Source: Papaver somniferum (lineage: Eukaryota > Streptophyta > Magnoliopsida > Ranunculales > Papaveraceae). From it: a stretch of DNA of 64,000 bases. This document shows, in pieces, positions 26,852 to 42,442 of the stretch. The DNA is taken from contig NC_039368.1 in the NCBI RefSeq assembly GCF_003573695.1, forward strand, positions 14,698,360 to 14,762,359, in the 5' to 3' direction. A program made the position numbers and the translations under genes. A model generated the notes under the pieces. It was not told the origin of the DNA, made no database searches, and saw only the letters and a list, made by a program, of their open reading frames with translations. Every line of letters begins with the position of its first letter. Position 1 is the stretch's first letter.

Positions 26852-28821
26852 GGATTTTTGTAGTTCTGATAAGTAATTCTGTATCATTTATCATCAAAAT
26901 AAAGAGGAACTGTATTCTCTTAGTCTCATTGTAAGTTCAATGGATCATAAATAAGATGATTTAAACTTCAGATTTCGTGTTTAATAGATCATGTGCCATT
27001 AAGGCTACATAAATGGTTGTCCTCGTACAAGATAAATTTACGCCCTTGCTTATATATAACCAACCAGAAAAAGGATCCACAAAGCTTATGTGGTTCACTA
27101 AAGAGACATCCTTAATTGCTTTCGTGACTTCACCACGAGCTTACCAACACCTTGACATTGGATATCACGAGATCCCCGTTTGAGCTTAAATTCTATCCAT
27201 ACAAACTCGTCCATATTATTGTTGCTGGAGTAGCTTTTCGAGTTATAAAATCGTTCGGTATCTATATAACGACTTCAGTCCAAGAGGTAACAGGGATACA
27301 TATACTTTAAGAAGTTGCAGACTTCATCCCTAATTCACCAAATGATTCCCCAAAATCCATCTCTCCTTTGTTACTCTGAACCTACATACTGTGATAGTGT
27401 GATCTGAATTCTATATCGTGAGTCGTGACGTAAATATCAGCTATTCCGATGAAACATCAGGAGTGACCCAAAAGTAGTTGATCAAGTGGCCCCTAATTTG
27501 CTTCTTGACCGCACCTATGTTAAATATGCATCAATGCATATGTTACCCAGAATGTGTCTCCTGACCAAAACCCAATACACAGTCGCCCAGATATGCATTA
27601 GAGACTTGGAGCGTTTACTTTGGAATAACATCCTGACCCGACAAATCTGCTATCGTTTGGAAAAAAAAAATTTCGCAGCTAATCAAATAGTAAGAGAAGG
27701 TGAAATTGGAGATCAGTTTGACGGGAACTCTATCTGCAACAATTTGCGGACGACAACTAACCAGATAATTGTGGAAGGCAAAGATCTTCCAAAGAATAAA
27801 CATGGCCTCCATTTTCTTCACGGCCGACAATCCCAAATGGAAACTTAGTTAAGTAGTAAATAAATACGGCGGATTTGTATGACTAATTGCTAGTACAATT
27901 TTATTTAACTACGCTGGGAAACATCAAATGTGGATCAGGTGCATGTATCAGAAGGCCGGCTGTTTGTCCTATATGACTCCTATAGCGTTTATTTCAGCGT
28001 TTCGACGAAAAACATTCGGTGTTTATAATTTTGTCATGTACTGACAGTTTGTGAAAAAAACGTCAAAAGGTAGGGATTCTAGGGAATTGTGAGAAGTCAA
28101 AGGGCCAAGCAATATATTTGATTAACTAACGAGGGCTATACGCAGTATCTGAAATTAATTACTTATGTTTGAAAAACTTCACCGGACAGTTAGACGAAAA
28201 CGTATCCATCACCAAAAAGCTGTAAATGTCACATAAAAGAACATCGAGTGTAAACATAGCAGACATAGTATGGGTAGGATGGCGTGTAGGATCACAACAT
28301 ACTTAGGTAGTTCAATCATATGCATGACTAGGAAAATGTACGCGGTAAAACAATTGCATGAAGCCTATTGCCACTTTAAGAGACAAACAAGCCAGATATT
28401 CTAATAAGTTGTTATGATTATGATATACGTTGCTTCGGTTATAAAGTAAAATGTTGAGGATTTTCACCAACCAACAACGGCTTCTTTTGATTACACTTTA
28501 AGAAACACATTTGAAGTACACCTTTTTAGCCTTTTGGTAAGTTTCACTGACATATTAGGACTTAAACAGTTAGACTTAGTTCCTTTAAATTCATGTTGAA
28601 GAAAAAAGGTAAGTTTCAGAGTACGTAAAATAGAGAAATCATTGCTTAAGTGAGAAAGAGCTAGAGATGGAGGCGAGATGAGACATAGGACACCGATATT
28701 TTTGACTTCCGCGAATTCCATGCATATATGGCCAAGATGTACACGGTCATCAGACGTATATAGGCTTACCTGCTCTCGTATGAAATGCGATTTGCTGATT
28801 AAACAAATTAAACTACATAAT
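26852..28821. other. A2-B2 intergenic spacer
   Basis: This is colinear with 10179-12147 and carries only scattered substitutions and single-base indels. The short frames noted there recur, again without recognisable domains. No additional element is seen. Confidence 0.6.
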
Positions 28822-28901
28822 TTGACTTTGATTATACTTATATATTTAAATACTACAACTTATTTGAAAGTAGCTGTGGCATTGCTGAAGTTCTATAAAT
28901 A
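28822..28901 (+). promoter_or_regulatory. W-box and TATA box of B2
   Basis: TTGACT is at 28822-28827 and TATAAATA at 28894-28901, as in B1. The promoter looks intact although the gene is broken. Confidence 0.6.
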
Positions 28902-29007
28902 AGAATCAATTAGGCATAAGCTAACACATCAAATTACTAGTTCTTCTATATTCATTCAGATAGAATTAATAACCAGCTAATTCATCATCTCTCAAGTCTT
29001 TTCAATC

Positions 29008-30519
<1,512 letters not shown>

Positions 30520-31306
30520 ATATGGTTTTAGTTCTGATAATTATGTATCCCGTTATCATCAAAATGAAGAGCAACTGTATTATGTTCGTGTTGTTGGATG
30601 ATGCGACATAGATAATATAAGATAGTTTTGTGTTTAAGTAGTATAGCGAACTTTAATAGATTTTGGTGGACTGGAAAAGAAAAATACATAGGTTATTTTG
30701 TTTTTGGTACCAGGTTTTGTTCAGCTTTAAAGTTTGGTTTAACATTTGTCCAACTTAGTGTTTGCTATTTGGAATCGACGTCGATCCGTCGATCATGTTA
30801 AATCTTGGTTTCTGTTTAGTAATTAATTATTAAAAAGAATTACTTCATGTCGTTGGAGAAAAAAGTTATGTTCTAACAGAATGCAAGTGCATTGCACACC
30901 AAATACTACATGTGAGCCATTCTTCTTCCTGGCTCAAGATATGCTCTTATCTCAATCTCCATTATCAACATCAATTTGAAACAAATCTCTTGTATTTATT
31001 TTTCAGATCAATCAATACACAAATAATATTAAAATCCATTAACAGAAGATGACTTACTCGTTATTGCCAAGGCACGTCCAAAATAAGAACCAAGACACAA
31101 TTTCCCCAACTCTATTTCTTAAATAAGTAACATTTTTGATTCCAAACCTACCCATGAACTAAGATCAAAGGTAACATTTTTGTAATTAAAACACATCCAA
31201 GTAATAACTCTGGAGACATTACCAGTACCTTTGCTAGATCAGGAACAAAACAATTTGGAATTTCTCATAGAAAAATTGATGTATGTTCTTTCTCATTGAT
31301 CTTTGT
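30520..31306. other. B2 3' flank and spacer
   Basis: Colinear with 13782-14568 and somewhat more diverged from it than the B3 flank is. No gene or identifiable element is seen. Confidence 0.55.
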
Positions 31307-31502
31307 TGATACCCCAAAATTGGGAGAAGGTTATAATGATAATTACACCCTTGCAATAGCAAAAGACACGCTAAAATGGAGAGATGAAGAATACGGTAGC
31401 TGTGTTGATACCCCAAAATTGGGAGAAGGTTATAATGATAATTACACTCTTGCAATAGCAAAATACAAGCTAAAATGGAGAGATGAAGAGTACCGTAGCT
31501 GA
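31305..31502 (+). repeat. Perfect-register tandem duplication of 99 bases
   Basis: The segment gttgataccccaaaattggg and onwards occurs at 31305-31403 and again at 31404-31502 with a few differences. It is single copy at 14567 and 52935. Because 99 is divisible by three, a frame at 31296-31502 reads as a 33-residue repeat (VDTPKLGEGYNDNYTLAIAK), but nothing else supports coding. Confidence 0.85.
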
Positions 31503-32210
31503 GAGTAAACAGACGCAGAATAGTGAGGAGTGTTCTGTGCCTGGTCAAGTCAGTCGCATGGAGAAAAGGGGAGTGACAGGCGCAGAATGGTGCAGAGTAT
31601 TATGTGCCGTCACATATCGATGGTTGATGAATGGAGGGAGATGGAGGAGTGATAGGCGCAGAATGGGATGGAGTATGCTGCTCCTGCACGAGCAAGTCAC
31701 AAACAGACTGAAGGAATTTGAAGGCGCTCTGCGCCTCATGAGCGAATGACACAGATGAAAGTGGGTGACAAGTGCAAGGTTGGCTTGAGCGTTTTGCGCA
31801 TCTGTGAGCTGGTGCTGAAAAGAAGCGAAGATGAGATGGTCAAGCGTTATATGTCTATGGTGACCCGTGTCGCTGCGTATGAGGAATTTGTCCTGGAGAA
31901 GAAATGGAGTACTCGTTCCTTAGTAAGAGAGTGCCGATAGCGAAAGCGTCCCAGTCGTGGATTGCCCCGATCCAAAAACGAAGACACCTCGTAGTAACAG
32001 AAGCATCAAAGATACGTGTACGGATTCGACATATCAAAGTGATGAATAAGTCAAGATTGTACACATGTACGACATTAGAAGATTCAAGAAGTTATTCTCT
32101 TTCCACTTTTGTATAATCCAAAGGTTGATCCTCTTAAATTTATCCCATTTTACGATCTTCCTAAACCAACCAACAATACCAACACCATTTTCGATTTTCA
32201 GAGAAATTGA
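31307..32210. repeat. LTR-like spacer at the module 2/3 border
   Basis: Copy of 14569-15480. Here the TATA-like segment and leader are deleted: sequence near 32090 jumps from gattcaagaag directly to ttattctctttcc. Confidence 0.4.
31512..31830 (+). repeat. Degenerate ~67-base tandem repeats, module 2/3 border
   Basis: The same array as 14675-15020, with repeat starts near 31512, 31578 and 31652. The later part is shortened, reading aaggcgctctgcgcctcatg. Confidence 0.6.
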
Positions 32211-32573
32211 CCAAAGGTTTTAGGTTATAGGTTTTTTTTTTCCTAAAATTTTCCCCAAACACTAAATTGGATCTTGATCATAACCCGATTCGATTAAAAC
32301 ACATTAACCAATTGTAGTTAAGAAAACCATTCACATAAATCTTTCTTCAGTATCCTTAATTCAATATGTTGCTCAATAATTCTGAAGACGATGAATATAA
32401 AATGAATGGTTTTGATATTTGGGGTTTCTTTTTGTATGGATTGAAAAAAGAAAAAACAGATGAAGATGGTTTTGAGATTCGAGGTTTCTTTGTATGTGAT
32501 TTCATAGAATGAGGGGAGAAGATGGTTCTGAGATTTGGGGTACCGATCAAATAAAATAAAAAAAAAAAGGTTT
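32211..32573. repeat. AT-rich spacer with degenerate ~60-bp repeats, module 3
   Basis: Copy of 431-764, ending at the A-rich stretch where the assembly breaks. No gene is seen. Long frames across the N run are artefacts. Confidence 0.5.
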
Positions 32574-32943
32574 NNNNNNNNNNNNNNNNNNNNNNNNNNN
32601 NNNNNNNNNNNNNNNNNNNNNNNNNNNNNNNNNNNNNNNNNNNNNNNNNNNNNNNNNNNNNNNNNNNNNNNNNNNNNNNNNNNNNNNNNNNNNNNNNNNN
32701 NNNNNNNNNNNNNNNNNNNNNNNNNNNNNNNNNNNNNNNNNNNNNNNNNNNNNNNNNNNNNNNNNNNNNNNNNNNNNNNNNNNNNNNNNNNNNNNNNNNN
32801 NNNNNNNNNNNNNNNNNNNNNNNNNNNNNNNNNNNNNNNNNNNNNNNNNNNNNNNNNNNNNNNNNNNNNNNNNNNNNNNNNNNNNNNNNNNNNNNNNNNN
32901 NNNNNNNNNNNNNNNNNNNNNNNNNNNNNNNNNNNNNNNNNNN
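32574..32943. other. Assembly gap of 370 N
   Basis: The gap lies exactly between the A-rich/ggttt stretch and the poly(T) run of the minus-strand retroposon. In the other modules these two are directly adjacent. The missing sequence may be little more than homopolymer. Confidence 0.99.
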
Positions 32944-33500
32944 TTTTTTTTTTTTTTTTTTGAAAAGGAGGCAAACCTCATACATTAACTTACTTCATAC
33001 GTGTTACATGACTGACTATATTGACAATTGAGATTACAATCATGAAAACAGTTTCAAAATCTAAGTTATCACCTTCAAGACTTTGGACTCTCCACGGAGC
33101 AGATAATTCAACCATTACAACCAATTTCAAATTCAAAAACCAATTAAATGGGTAAAATGTCCATGTTCAGATTGTTAGAAACAAAACCAAATAATTCAAA
33201 ATTATTGCACAAGGTAAGGATGTCCGGGTCAGAAAAAGATCCATCAATTTCTCAAGGTTTTTCTTTCCTATCCATATATCTCCCTTGTATCGGTAAAAAA
33301 TTTATGTCTCTTTTTTCATCTTCCCACAAATCTTATGTTAATATAGCAGATAACGCAAAAAGATAACATGAAATCATTTTCTATTCATAATTACCGAGTA
33401 TGAATAAATCAAATAGATAAACTGACGATCGTTACAAACATCTTCTCCAAGAAATTAAAAGAGACACTGGCATTACATTATTTGCTTGAAAGTATTATAT
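32944..33500 (-). mobile_element. Retroposon 3' end with poly(A) tail, minus strand, module 3
   Basis: T run 32944-32961 followed by gaaaaggaggcaaacctcat; copy of 765-1330. Confidence 0.4.
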
Positions 33501-33673
33501 GAAGCAATTATATTTCAGTTAGTGGTGGTCTGGTGATAGGACTCCGTAAGTATTGTTGGTGAAAACTTGATCCACTACTCATAAACATGGAAAGCAACCC
33601 ACCAATGAATAGTGCTGACGTGCAGGAGATTTTAGGGCGATTTTTCTAGGTTTGAAATCTTCACAAATTTGTC

Positions 33674-36623
33674 ATGGTGGGAGGGAATCCATCTCATTCT
33701 CTACCATTCTCGTCTGTTAATCCATCTAAAAATGGTGTATGTTCTTCAAAATCTCATGAGGCTATCTTTTATTCGGAATATTTTCCAATTCTTCAAAGGA
33801 ATGGGGTCTCTTCATCTGCAAAGGGGATTTGGTGATTGGGAACTCATGTGCTAATCATCAAAACAACATTGTTTCAGCTAAGGACTGGGAATATCATTGA
33901 GATGGATATGTGGAACAATGATGGGTTGAGCCTGATATCCAGTTATCTAGAAAAACTGTTACTAGCTGATGTACTCTCAAGCAGACAATATTATATTATG
34001 CTAGAATATGCATAGAAATAGAGATTGAGTTTGCTTTCCCTACTATCATACCACTTCTGATAGATGGAAAAATATCTATGGAGCTACCCGTGGAATATAA
34101 TTGGAAACCTCCATGATGCGGCAATTGTAAGGTCTTTGTTCATGCAACTAAGAATTGTGTTTGGAAAAAGAAGACTAGATGGACAACAAAAATATCTAGG
34201 AATATACATTTGGAACCAACTACAGGGGATGTAAATATGGACGAAGGAGGTAATGTTAGACCAGGTCAGGGTACAATCACTAGTTAAGTTAGATAATTTA
34301 ATGGTCCAAATAATTTGTAAGATGGGGAGTGTAACACCCCGTGTTTTTAGCATGGGCATGCGCGAAGATGCGTCATGGAAATAGATGAAGCTTCATCTCA
34401 AGCTCCGTTGGGTGTTAAGAGGAACATTGGCGTAGATCCAATATGGCGCCAAGTAAGGCGCATTACGAGGATATATTGGCCAAGGGCCAATATAACACCA
34501 AGAGGGTACAAGTTGTAAGATGTATTGGCCAAGAGCCAATCTCGCACCAAAGGTGCTTAAGGCCAATTGGGTGGCTGGTCTATAACAAAGTAGCGCCACA
34601 ATGGTGCGTTACGCGGGTCATTGACCTATGGCCAATACCGCAACATGCCAGAGAAGGCTAGCCTTGGCAATGTAAAACCATCACGACTGGACATTGGAGT
34701 GGCCCATGGGCCAAAGACGGAAATACATCCATTATATACCTTCACTGGATCTGGCTCAGGAAATGTTCTGCCATCATGGTCGGACATTGGAACTGGCCTG
34801 TGAGACAGAACTGATTGTACATCCTTCACGGCAGTACATTGCAGTTGTCCAGGGTGGTAATGTGCAACCATCACGACCTTGGGACTTAATGAATGATTTT
34901 TTCTCCCCTAATCTAAGTTGTAAAAACGTATTTAAAACATATATAGGGAGGGGTAATTGGTTGAAGGTGCATATACGGAACATGCACCAAGTAAGCTTCA
35001 TAGCTTGCCGAAAGAGCATATTGAGCATGGGCATCACTATGCCATGCCGCAGACAAAATAATATGCATCACCTGGATGCATTTTGACGGAACGACCTACA
35101 CTGACTAGGATATTATCATTATTGCTTAGCCACGGCTTTGCAAACGAGTTGGCTTAAGATTTTGTCCCTTCGACGATGAATTATGGTTAGTGCTTGGTCC
35201 CTTTAGAGTAAGGAAGTGTACGTAGGCAGTCGCAATGAGTTGCAGCATTTTCGGTCCAGGACTTTGTCGTTCATATCATCTAATTTAGAGATGATTGCGG
35301 CCTCCTGGCGTCTCATATCATCTGACTCGGCAGTTCGATGCAATAGACGATTGTGGCCAAAATTTATGAGTAAGTTGCATTTTATTCCTTCAATGCTCAT
35401 ACTTATTATCAAGGCGTTCGACTTAGGCATGTGCCAATGAAGCATTGGGCATGACCTCGAAAGTAAGCTACATCGATATGCAAGTTAGCGGAGCTTCAAT
35501 AAGCCTAAGGAAAGTACGTCATGAGGCCTGCAAAGGATTATGCATAAGTGCAAGGTATGCCTTATGCCTAGACAATACTCGGAAGCCAGTGATGCATGCA
35601 AGGTGCATCAGTCATAGCTTTCATGGATTTAAACCCTTTGCAGAACAACGGACAGTTGGAACGGTGTGGTAGCTAAGTTAGCTGCATCATGCCCCACAAG
35701 CATGTTTGCAAGGGAAACCGAACGTGCATTAGCGTAGCTTTAAAGTCTGGTAAGTAGCATCATCATGACGCATCGGGGGAGTTATGGCCTGCGCCCCCAG
35801 GTGTGCCAGGAGAAATTTTCCAGTCCGCCACAGGGAGTGTGAGACAATTGCCGAGGGTCAAGATCAGCACAAGGACACAACTTTTGTTAGTGGAAAGGTT
35901 ATGTCCACAAGAATCAATGGAGGTAACAACATTGAGGAGCATGTGGATCGAGGTAATGGAAGTCCAGACAATACCCATTTGGATGCATTGGATGTAACTG
36001 TTAGTCAGCATGTGAGAGTTGTTGAAATATCATCTACGGATGCAGGGAATGAGTTAACTGAACCATGTGTTACTGCAGTGGATATGAGTTCTAATGCGGG
36101 AAAGAAGGTTGTTTTAGTTTCATCTCCAGGTGAATGGACTGAAGTCCGAGCGAAGAAGAAAACCATCTGCAAGCAAGGATCTCCTAAAAAGAACCCCTTT
36201 ATGGTGTACAGTGACTTAACAGCAGAAAGCAGGTTTCCTATTAATAGAACCAAGGAGTCTGCAATAAAGAAGACTAATGTATCAAGTGCATCATTAATGG
36301 TAGGAATTAGGGAAAATGGGGTAATCGCCATTCCTTCTAACTGAATAGGGATAGAGCATTAACAATGGAATCTAGTCCCTCTAATTTGAATGGAAATAGT
36401 TATTTAGTAAAGAGCATGGTAGAAAGAGTTACAGTTGAAGAATACTCTGAGGATGAAGATTTTCTGATAGTGATTCTGCAAAAAGAACCAGTTACCTTTC
36501 TCGCGAAGAAAAGCCCTTAAAAGGACTCGGAGACAACTTGTAAGACTGAAAATGGAGAGTCTGGATCAGAATTGTAACGAAATATTGGGAAGAGGTCTTA
36601 GAACCCAAACTAAAAAGTCTTAA
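33674..36623 (+). pseudogene. LINE-type ORF1 relic, copy 3, DUF4283-like domain largely deleted
   Basis: The start ATG is at 33674. Near 33903 the sequence jumps from the leader (gagatggat) to the end of the DUF4283-like segment (atgtggaacaatgatggg), removing about 550 bases present in the other copies. The CCHC knuckle region and shared TGA remain (about 34115-34165), with GHATKN altered to VHATKN, which hits the spacing Gly. The C-terminal part is open at 35784-36344. The solo LTR sits between them. Confidence 0.7.
34330..35775. mobile_element. Solo LTR in the ORF1 relic, copy 3
   Basis: Begins TGTAACACC and ends GCATCG (terminal A to G as in copy 2). ggggag flanks it at 34324-34329 and 35776-35781. 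It carries internal deletions, for example the loss of the atgcttaggcctcatttatag segment near 35014. Confidence 0.68.
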
Positions 36624-38411
36624 TAAGTAGGTCTTTTTATTTTTTATTATTTTTTTATTTTTTTATGGTTGTTGCTTGTCAGCTTGTCTTGCTGTAGACT
36701 TCTTAGTCTCACAACTGTGTACCGCTTAGGCGCCTCTCATCTTGTTTCATTTTTCCTTTTTAATAAAAAGTTACCCTTTTAAGTCAAATAAATAAATAAA
36801 ATGAAATTGAGTCTCGTGTTTTCAATTATAGATGGTAAAACATGTACTTAGCGAAAACCCGCTTCCCTTCGCATAAAAAAACATATCATTGGGGAGTTTA
36901 CATCAAAGGGATTTGGTTGGATCTTAAAATGCTAAATTAAAAACGTTACATTCTAATTCCGCTGATCTATATTGTTTAGCCGCCTCCTAATTATATAAAA
37001 TTATAAATTACGTAAAATGGGTTATTTGTCCAAATATTTTTAAAACATGGTTCTAATGGACGAGTAAAAATTAATATGGGTGAAATGGACACCAAAAAAA
37101 TAGCAAAGATGAATTGGGTTTATCCTGGCTTAAACTTAAAAAATAGCGAGGATAAAACTGGCTGCATCCTGATGTAAATTAAAAATAAGAAAAAGTATTT
37201 GAAAATGGGAAGGATGAAACTGTTTAAATCCTGGCTATTTTTACATTTTTGTCCATTTAAACAGTATCAAAATCTAAATGTCATTTTTACCCAGAAATTA
37301 TTGATTTTGGTCTTTTTAACCAATTTTGTGTATCAATTATGGATTTAGTTCATACTAAAGCGGGTGTAAGCATCATCGATTACAATTTTGATGATTACAA
37401 CTTAGATGCAATGTATATACGCTCACAGAGTATTTAACTATTCCATCCTTTTGTCTATAGTGTTTAGCAAGTTCAAGAAAAAACACTAATTTGTCATCAA
37501 TCGGACATTAACAAGTTTGATACGTGCGTTTCATATTACAAATCTTCAACGATGTGTCACGAATCAAAATACGTCGATCGACAATCAAGGGATAGCCATT
37601 GATTTGGTCGCCCTGGATTGAAAGAAATGAAATTTGTTTTGAATCCGGATTTGTAAATGTCATTGACCAACATCAAATCGAACAAAAGTCGCGTAATCAT
37701 TTTTTTTATACATGGTTAAAATTTTCAAGCAATCAAGCCTGTCTTGAACTATGAACAAAGTCTGAACTGTAAATGCTTAAATTTTGCAGAATTGACTAAT
37801 TTTAGCAGCACTTTTTGGATTCTAGGACTTCAGATATCACCTTTGTAATTAAAATTGGAGGCATAAAAGCCTTTCTCTTTTTTTCCCCTCAGTGAAAAAG
37901 GGAAAATCTGTTTCAGTAGTGTATAGCTAACATGTCATGGAGGTGCATATGTGGGTTGCAGCGTACTACCTAATTTAAGTTATTTAACAGATGAATGCGT
38001 TGGTTGATGAAAACTAGCTGAAGTTTCATCTCAGCATGGGTTGGTTAGAGGGGTGATAGATGTAAGAGAAAGTAGATTGACCAAAAGGGTCAGTCTAGAG
38101 TCGACCTAGACCACTTGAAGAACTACATTGAGCCTTTACTGTTTTTAGTAGCCTTTACTGATTTGAAACATACCAAAAGTTAATACCTATGTAAGAAGTA
38201 GAACACAAGAAACAAACAAAACGATCCATATAAAAGAAGAACAAAAAGGCCTTTCGAAGATGAGAAAAGGGATGACAAGAGGAAACATAAAACACCGGTT
38301 TTATTAACTTCAATAGAAAATCATACGCATTAATCCTAATTATTTTCGGGGCTTGCCTGATCATCTAATAATATATATGAATGTGCGGACTATTACTAAT
38401 AGTTGTAAACT
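36624..38411 (+). promoter_or_regulatory. LINE tail plus orphan A promoter, module 3
   Basis: Virtually identical to 20180-21896 of module 2, apart from an expanded T/A-rich stretch at 36630-36665. It ends at the truncated copia fragment, before any TATA box or exon. Confidence 0.6.
37010..37331. mobile_element. MITE-like insert of 322 bases, module 3
   Basis: Same insert as 20495-20816 at the same site, with the same imperfect terminal inverted repeats. Confidence 0.5.
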
Positions 38412-40360
38412 ATTAAAATTTACATGTCCCATTCTCCTATTCCAATACCAAGAATTTTCATCAATAGTAGAGTTGTAACATCTCTCTATTTGATGTTGAA
38501 TTTGTAATGGAAACAGTCTATTCTTAGTCATTTGCACTCTAGAAATCAACCCTTTTCTTTTATCCCTAATTGTGCAAACTCCATTGTAAATGTTCGTAGA
38601 GAACCCTTTTTCTGAAAGTTGACCCATACATAAAAGATTTTGATGCAGATTTGGCACATATAATACATCCATTATGTAAGATTGTGTACCATTCTTGAGT
38701 CTTATTCCTATCATTCCTTTCCCTATAGCTGGAACTGTTGAGTTATTTTCAAATTTTACAATCGATCTCACAGACTCATCAAGATTCACAAATAAGTCTT
38801 TCTTCCCAGTCATACGATTACTGCAACCTGTGACCAAGTACCATTGTTCTTGTGGTTGTTCATCTGTTGAATAACAAGCTAACAAGAGAGTTTCTTGTTA
38901 TTCATCTAGTTCTTCTGCAATATTTGCTTTATTATCCTGATTCCCAGCTCGATATCCTCCATCTTTGTTGTTGTGAACTACAGTTTTGTTGTTGTATGCT
39001 CCACCATTATTATTGTAACCTCCATCTTTGTTGTTGTAACTTCCATTATTGTTGTTATAGTTTCCTATATTGTTGTTGTATCCTCCAGCTCTGTTGTTGT
39101 AATTTCCACCATTATTGTTGTATCCTCCAGTTTTATTGCTGTTGTAATAAACATCTTTCCGTGGTTCAGGACATTCACTTTGAAAGTGACCAATTTGTTA
39201 ACAATTATAGCAGCGGACTTTAGATCTATCAACAAATTTTCTTCCTTTATTATCTTGAAATCTTCTTGAATTTGCTTCATTGTTCCAGTTTATCTGACTT
39301 TGTAAAGCTTCCTCAACTGGTTTCACAGCTGTCTTCTCTAATATTCTTTGCTTATAAGCTTGCAAAGAACCTAACACATCATCAATGCTCAAATCAGATA
39401 TTGTGTTACACTCTTCAATTGCTGTAACTTTGGATTAAAATTTTTCTGGCAAACTACGCAATATTCTCTCTATAATTGCAGTGTCTTTTTATAGTATCTC
39501 CATTAGCCTTCATCTCATTAACAAGACTTAATGCTCTTGAGAAAAAAATATGCTATCAACTCAGTTGAGTCCATATGTAACAACTCAAACTTTCTTTTTA
39601 GGGTTTGTAATCTTACTTTCTTCACCTTATCAGAACCTTTGTAATAGCTTGTTAAAGAGTCCCATGCTTTCTTAACTTCTTTGATATATACAACCCTATT
39701 CATGATAGATTCATGAATTCCTTGATGAAGGATATAAATAGCTTTCGAATTCTTTTTCCTATTTTCTGTTAAAGTAGTTTGCTCACCTGTAGTAAATTCA
39801 TCTCCTGCTGCTGGTTCTACATACCCTGTATTAATGATATCCCATACCTCTTGATATGAGAATATATTTTCCATCTGTATTCTCCAATACTCGAATTTTT
39901 TTCCTTCAAAAACTGGAACCTTGATTGAATTCTACCAGATGTTGATATCTGATATACAAAGACTTATGAAAGAAACGTATCAAGAGAGAGTTCTAAACAA
40001 CTCATACGATTAACAATTCTGGTGTACATTGTTCCATGGCTTTACAACCTATTTATACTGCCCAATAGCACCGAGAGTTCTAAATAAAGAAAAACTTAAA
40101 CATATCTAAACAAACTTAAACTCTTAAATAAAGAAAACTTATAGAACAAACTCAACTTGAAATGCACGTATTTCCTAAACAGAATAACTTCTAGAATCTT
40201 CAAAAACTTAACTGTCAAGCATCAACGTAGGGCTTCAAATTATAATCTTAGACTGACTTATTTTTAAAACCTGTGTGCATATAATCTTCACACTACTTCT
40301 GTGCATACAATTTTCGCATCTGATTCAAATCATAGTATTGGTTAGACATGATTTCTAACA
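38412..40360 (-). mobile_element. Truncated Ty1-copia element, minus strand, module 3
   Basis: Same structure and same two junctions as 21897-23844. The gag and protease relic (38361-39905) keeps the stop in the CCHC knuckle and the VTG protease motif. Only about two base differences from module 2 were found over the gag/protease body, while the LTR (39950-40360) differs at about 14 sites. Confidence 0.8.
39950..40360 (-). repeat. 5' LTR of the truncated copia element, module 3
   Basis: On the minus strand it runs from TGTTAGAAATC to a CA end before gatatcaacatctgg. It is 411 bases long. Confidence 0.7.
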
Positions 40361-41278
40361 GTGTTGTTTAATTACACTATGGATGGTAGAATATTACTTG
40401 GCCAAAAACCGCTCCCCTCCAAATAAAAACACATATCATCAGTTGGGCAGTTTACATCAAAGGGATTTGGTCGGATCTTAAAATGCTAAATTAAAACTTT
40501 AAATTCTAATGCGGCTGATCTATACTGTTTAGCCGCCTCCTAATTACATAAGATTATCAATTATGGATTTAGTTCATACTAAAGCGGGTGTATGCCACAA
40601 GGTCTTCGATGACAATTTTGATGATTAGAACTTAGATGCAATGTATATACGCTCACATAGTATTTAACTATTGCAATGTTTTGTCACCTTTGTAGTTTGT
40701 AATTAAACTTGTTATAGAAGCCTTTCTCTTTCTTTCCCCCCTCGGTGAGCAAGCGAAAATCTATTTTGGTAGTTTATATAGCTAACATGTCAATGAATAT
40801 GTAATGGAGGTGCATATATGATTCTGGTTGCAGCGTACTACCTAATTTAAGTTATTTAACAGATGTATGCATTGGTTAATGAAAACTAGCTGAAGTTCCA
40901 TCTCACCATGAAAGTTGATTGACCAAAACTACTAAAGGGTCAGCCTAGAGTTCTAGACCACTTTAAGAACTACATCGAGCCTTTACAGTTTTTAGTAGCC
41001 TTTACTGATTTGAACTTTAAAGATTTAAAACATATCAAAAGTTGATAACTACTGTAAGCAAGAAGTAGAACACAGAGAAACAAACAAGACGATCCACAAA
41101 AGAAGAACAAAAAGGCCTTTCGAAGACGAGAAAAGGGATGACAAGAAGAGACATAAAACACCGATTTTATTGACATCAACAGAAAATCATACACATTAAT
41201 CCTAATTATTTTCGGTGCTTCTTGATCATCTAATACCCACATATATGAATGTACAGACTGTTACTAATAATTGTATAT
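40361..41278 (+). promoter_or_regulatory. 5' flank of A3, with a 401-base deletion
   Basis: A-type promoter in which caatgttttgt (to 40684) joins cacctttgtag directly. The bases matching 7491-7891 of A1 are missing, including the gtcgatcgac palindrome. The shared A/B block remains near 41149. Confidence 0.65.
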
Positions 41279-41351
41279 TTGACTTGACTAATACTTGTTT
41301 AACATTTGCACATGTCGCTTAGTTAGTTAGAATAGAGATGTTTTATAAATA
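41279..41351 (+). promoter_or_regulatory. W-box pair and TATA box of A3
   Basis: ttgacttgact is at 41279-41289 and TATAAATA at 41344-41351. Confidence 0.6.
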
Positions 41352-41442
41352 GGTATGGCAATTAGACATAATTCACAGCAAGCACTAAAACCAAATAGAT
41401 TCACTATTGAATTAGTTCATCACTTCTCAAGTCTTATTGATC

Positions 41443-42361
<919 letters not shown>

Positions 42362-42442
42362 GTAAGTTAATTTGTCACTAACTACAACAACAAAAAACTT
42401 GGTTATATATGCCTCTCAAGGAACAATTCAGATAAGGTTGAT

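Noticed and set aside
32318..32985. Long frames across the 370-N gap
   Set aside because: Their length comes from unknown bases; the flanking sequence is homopolymer and repeat.
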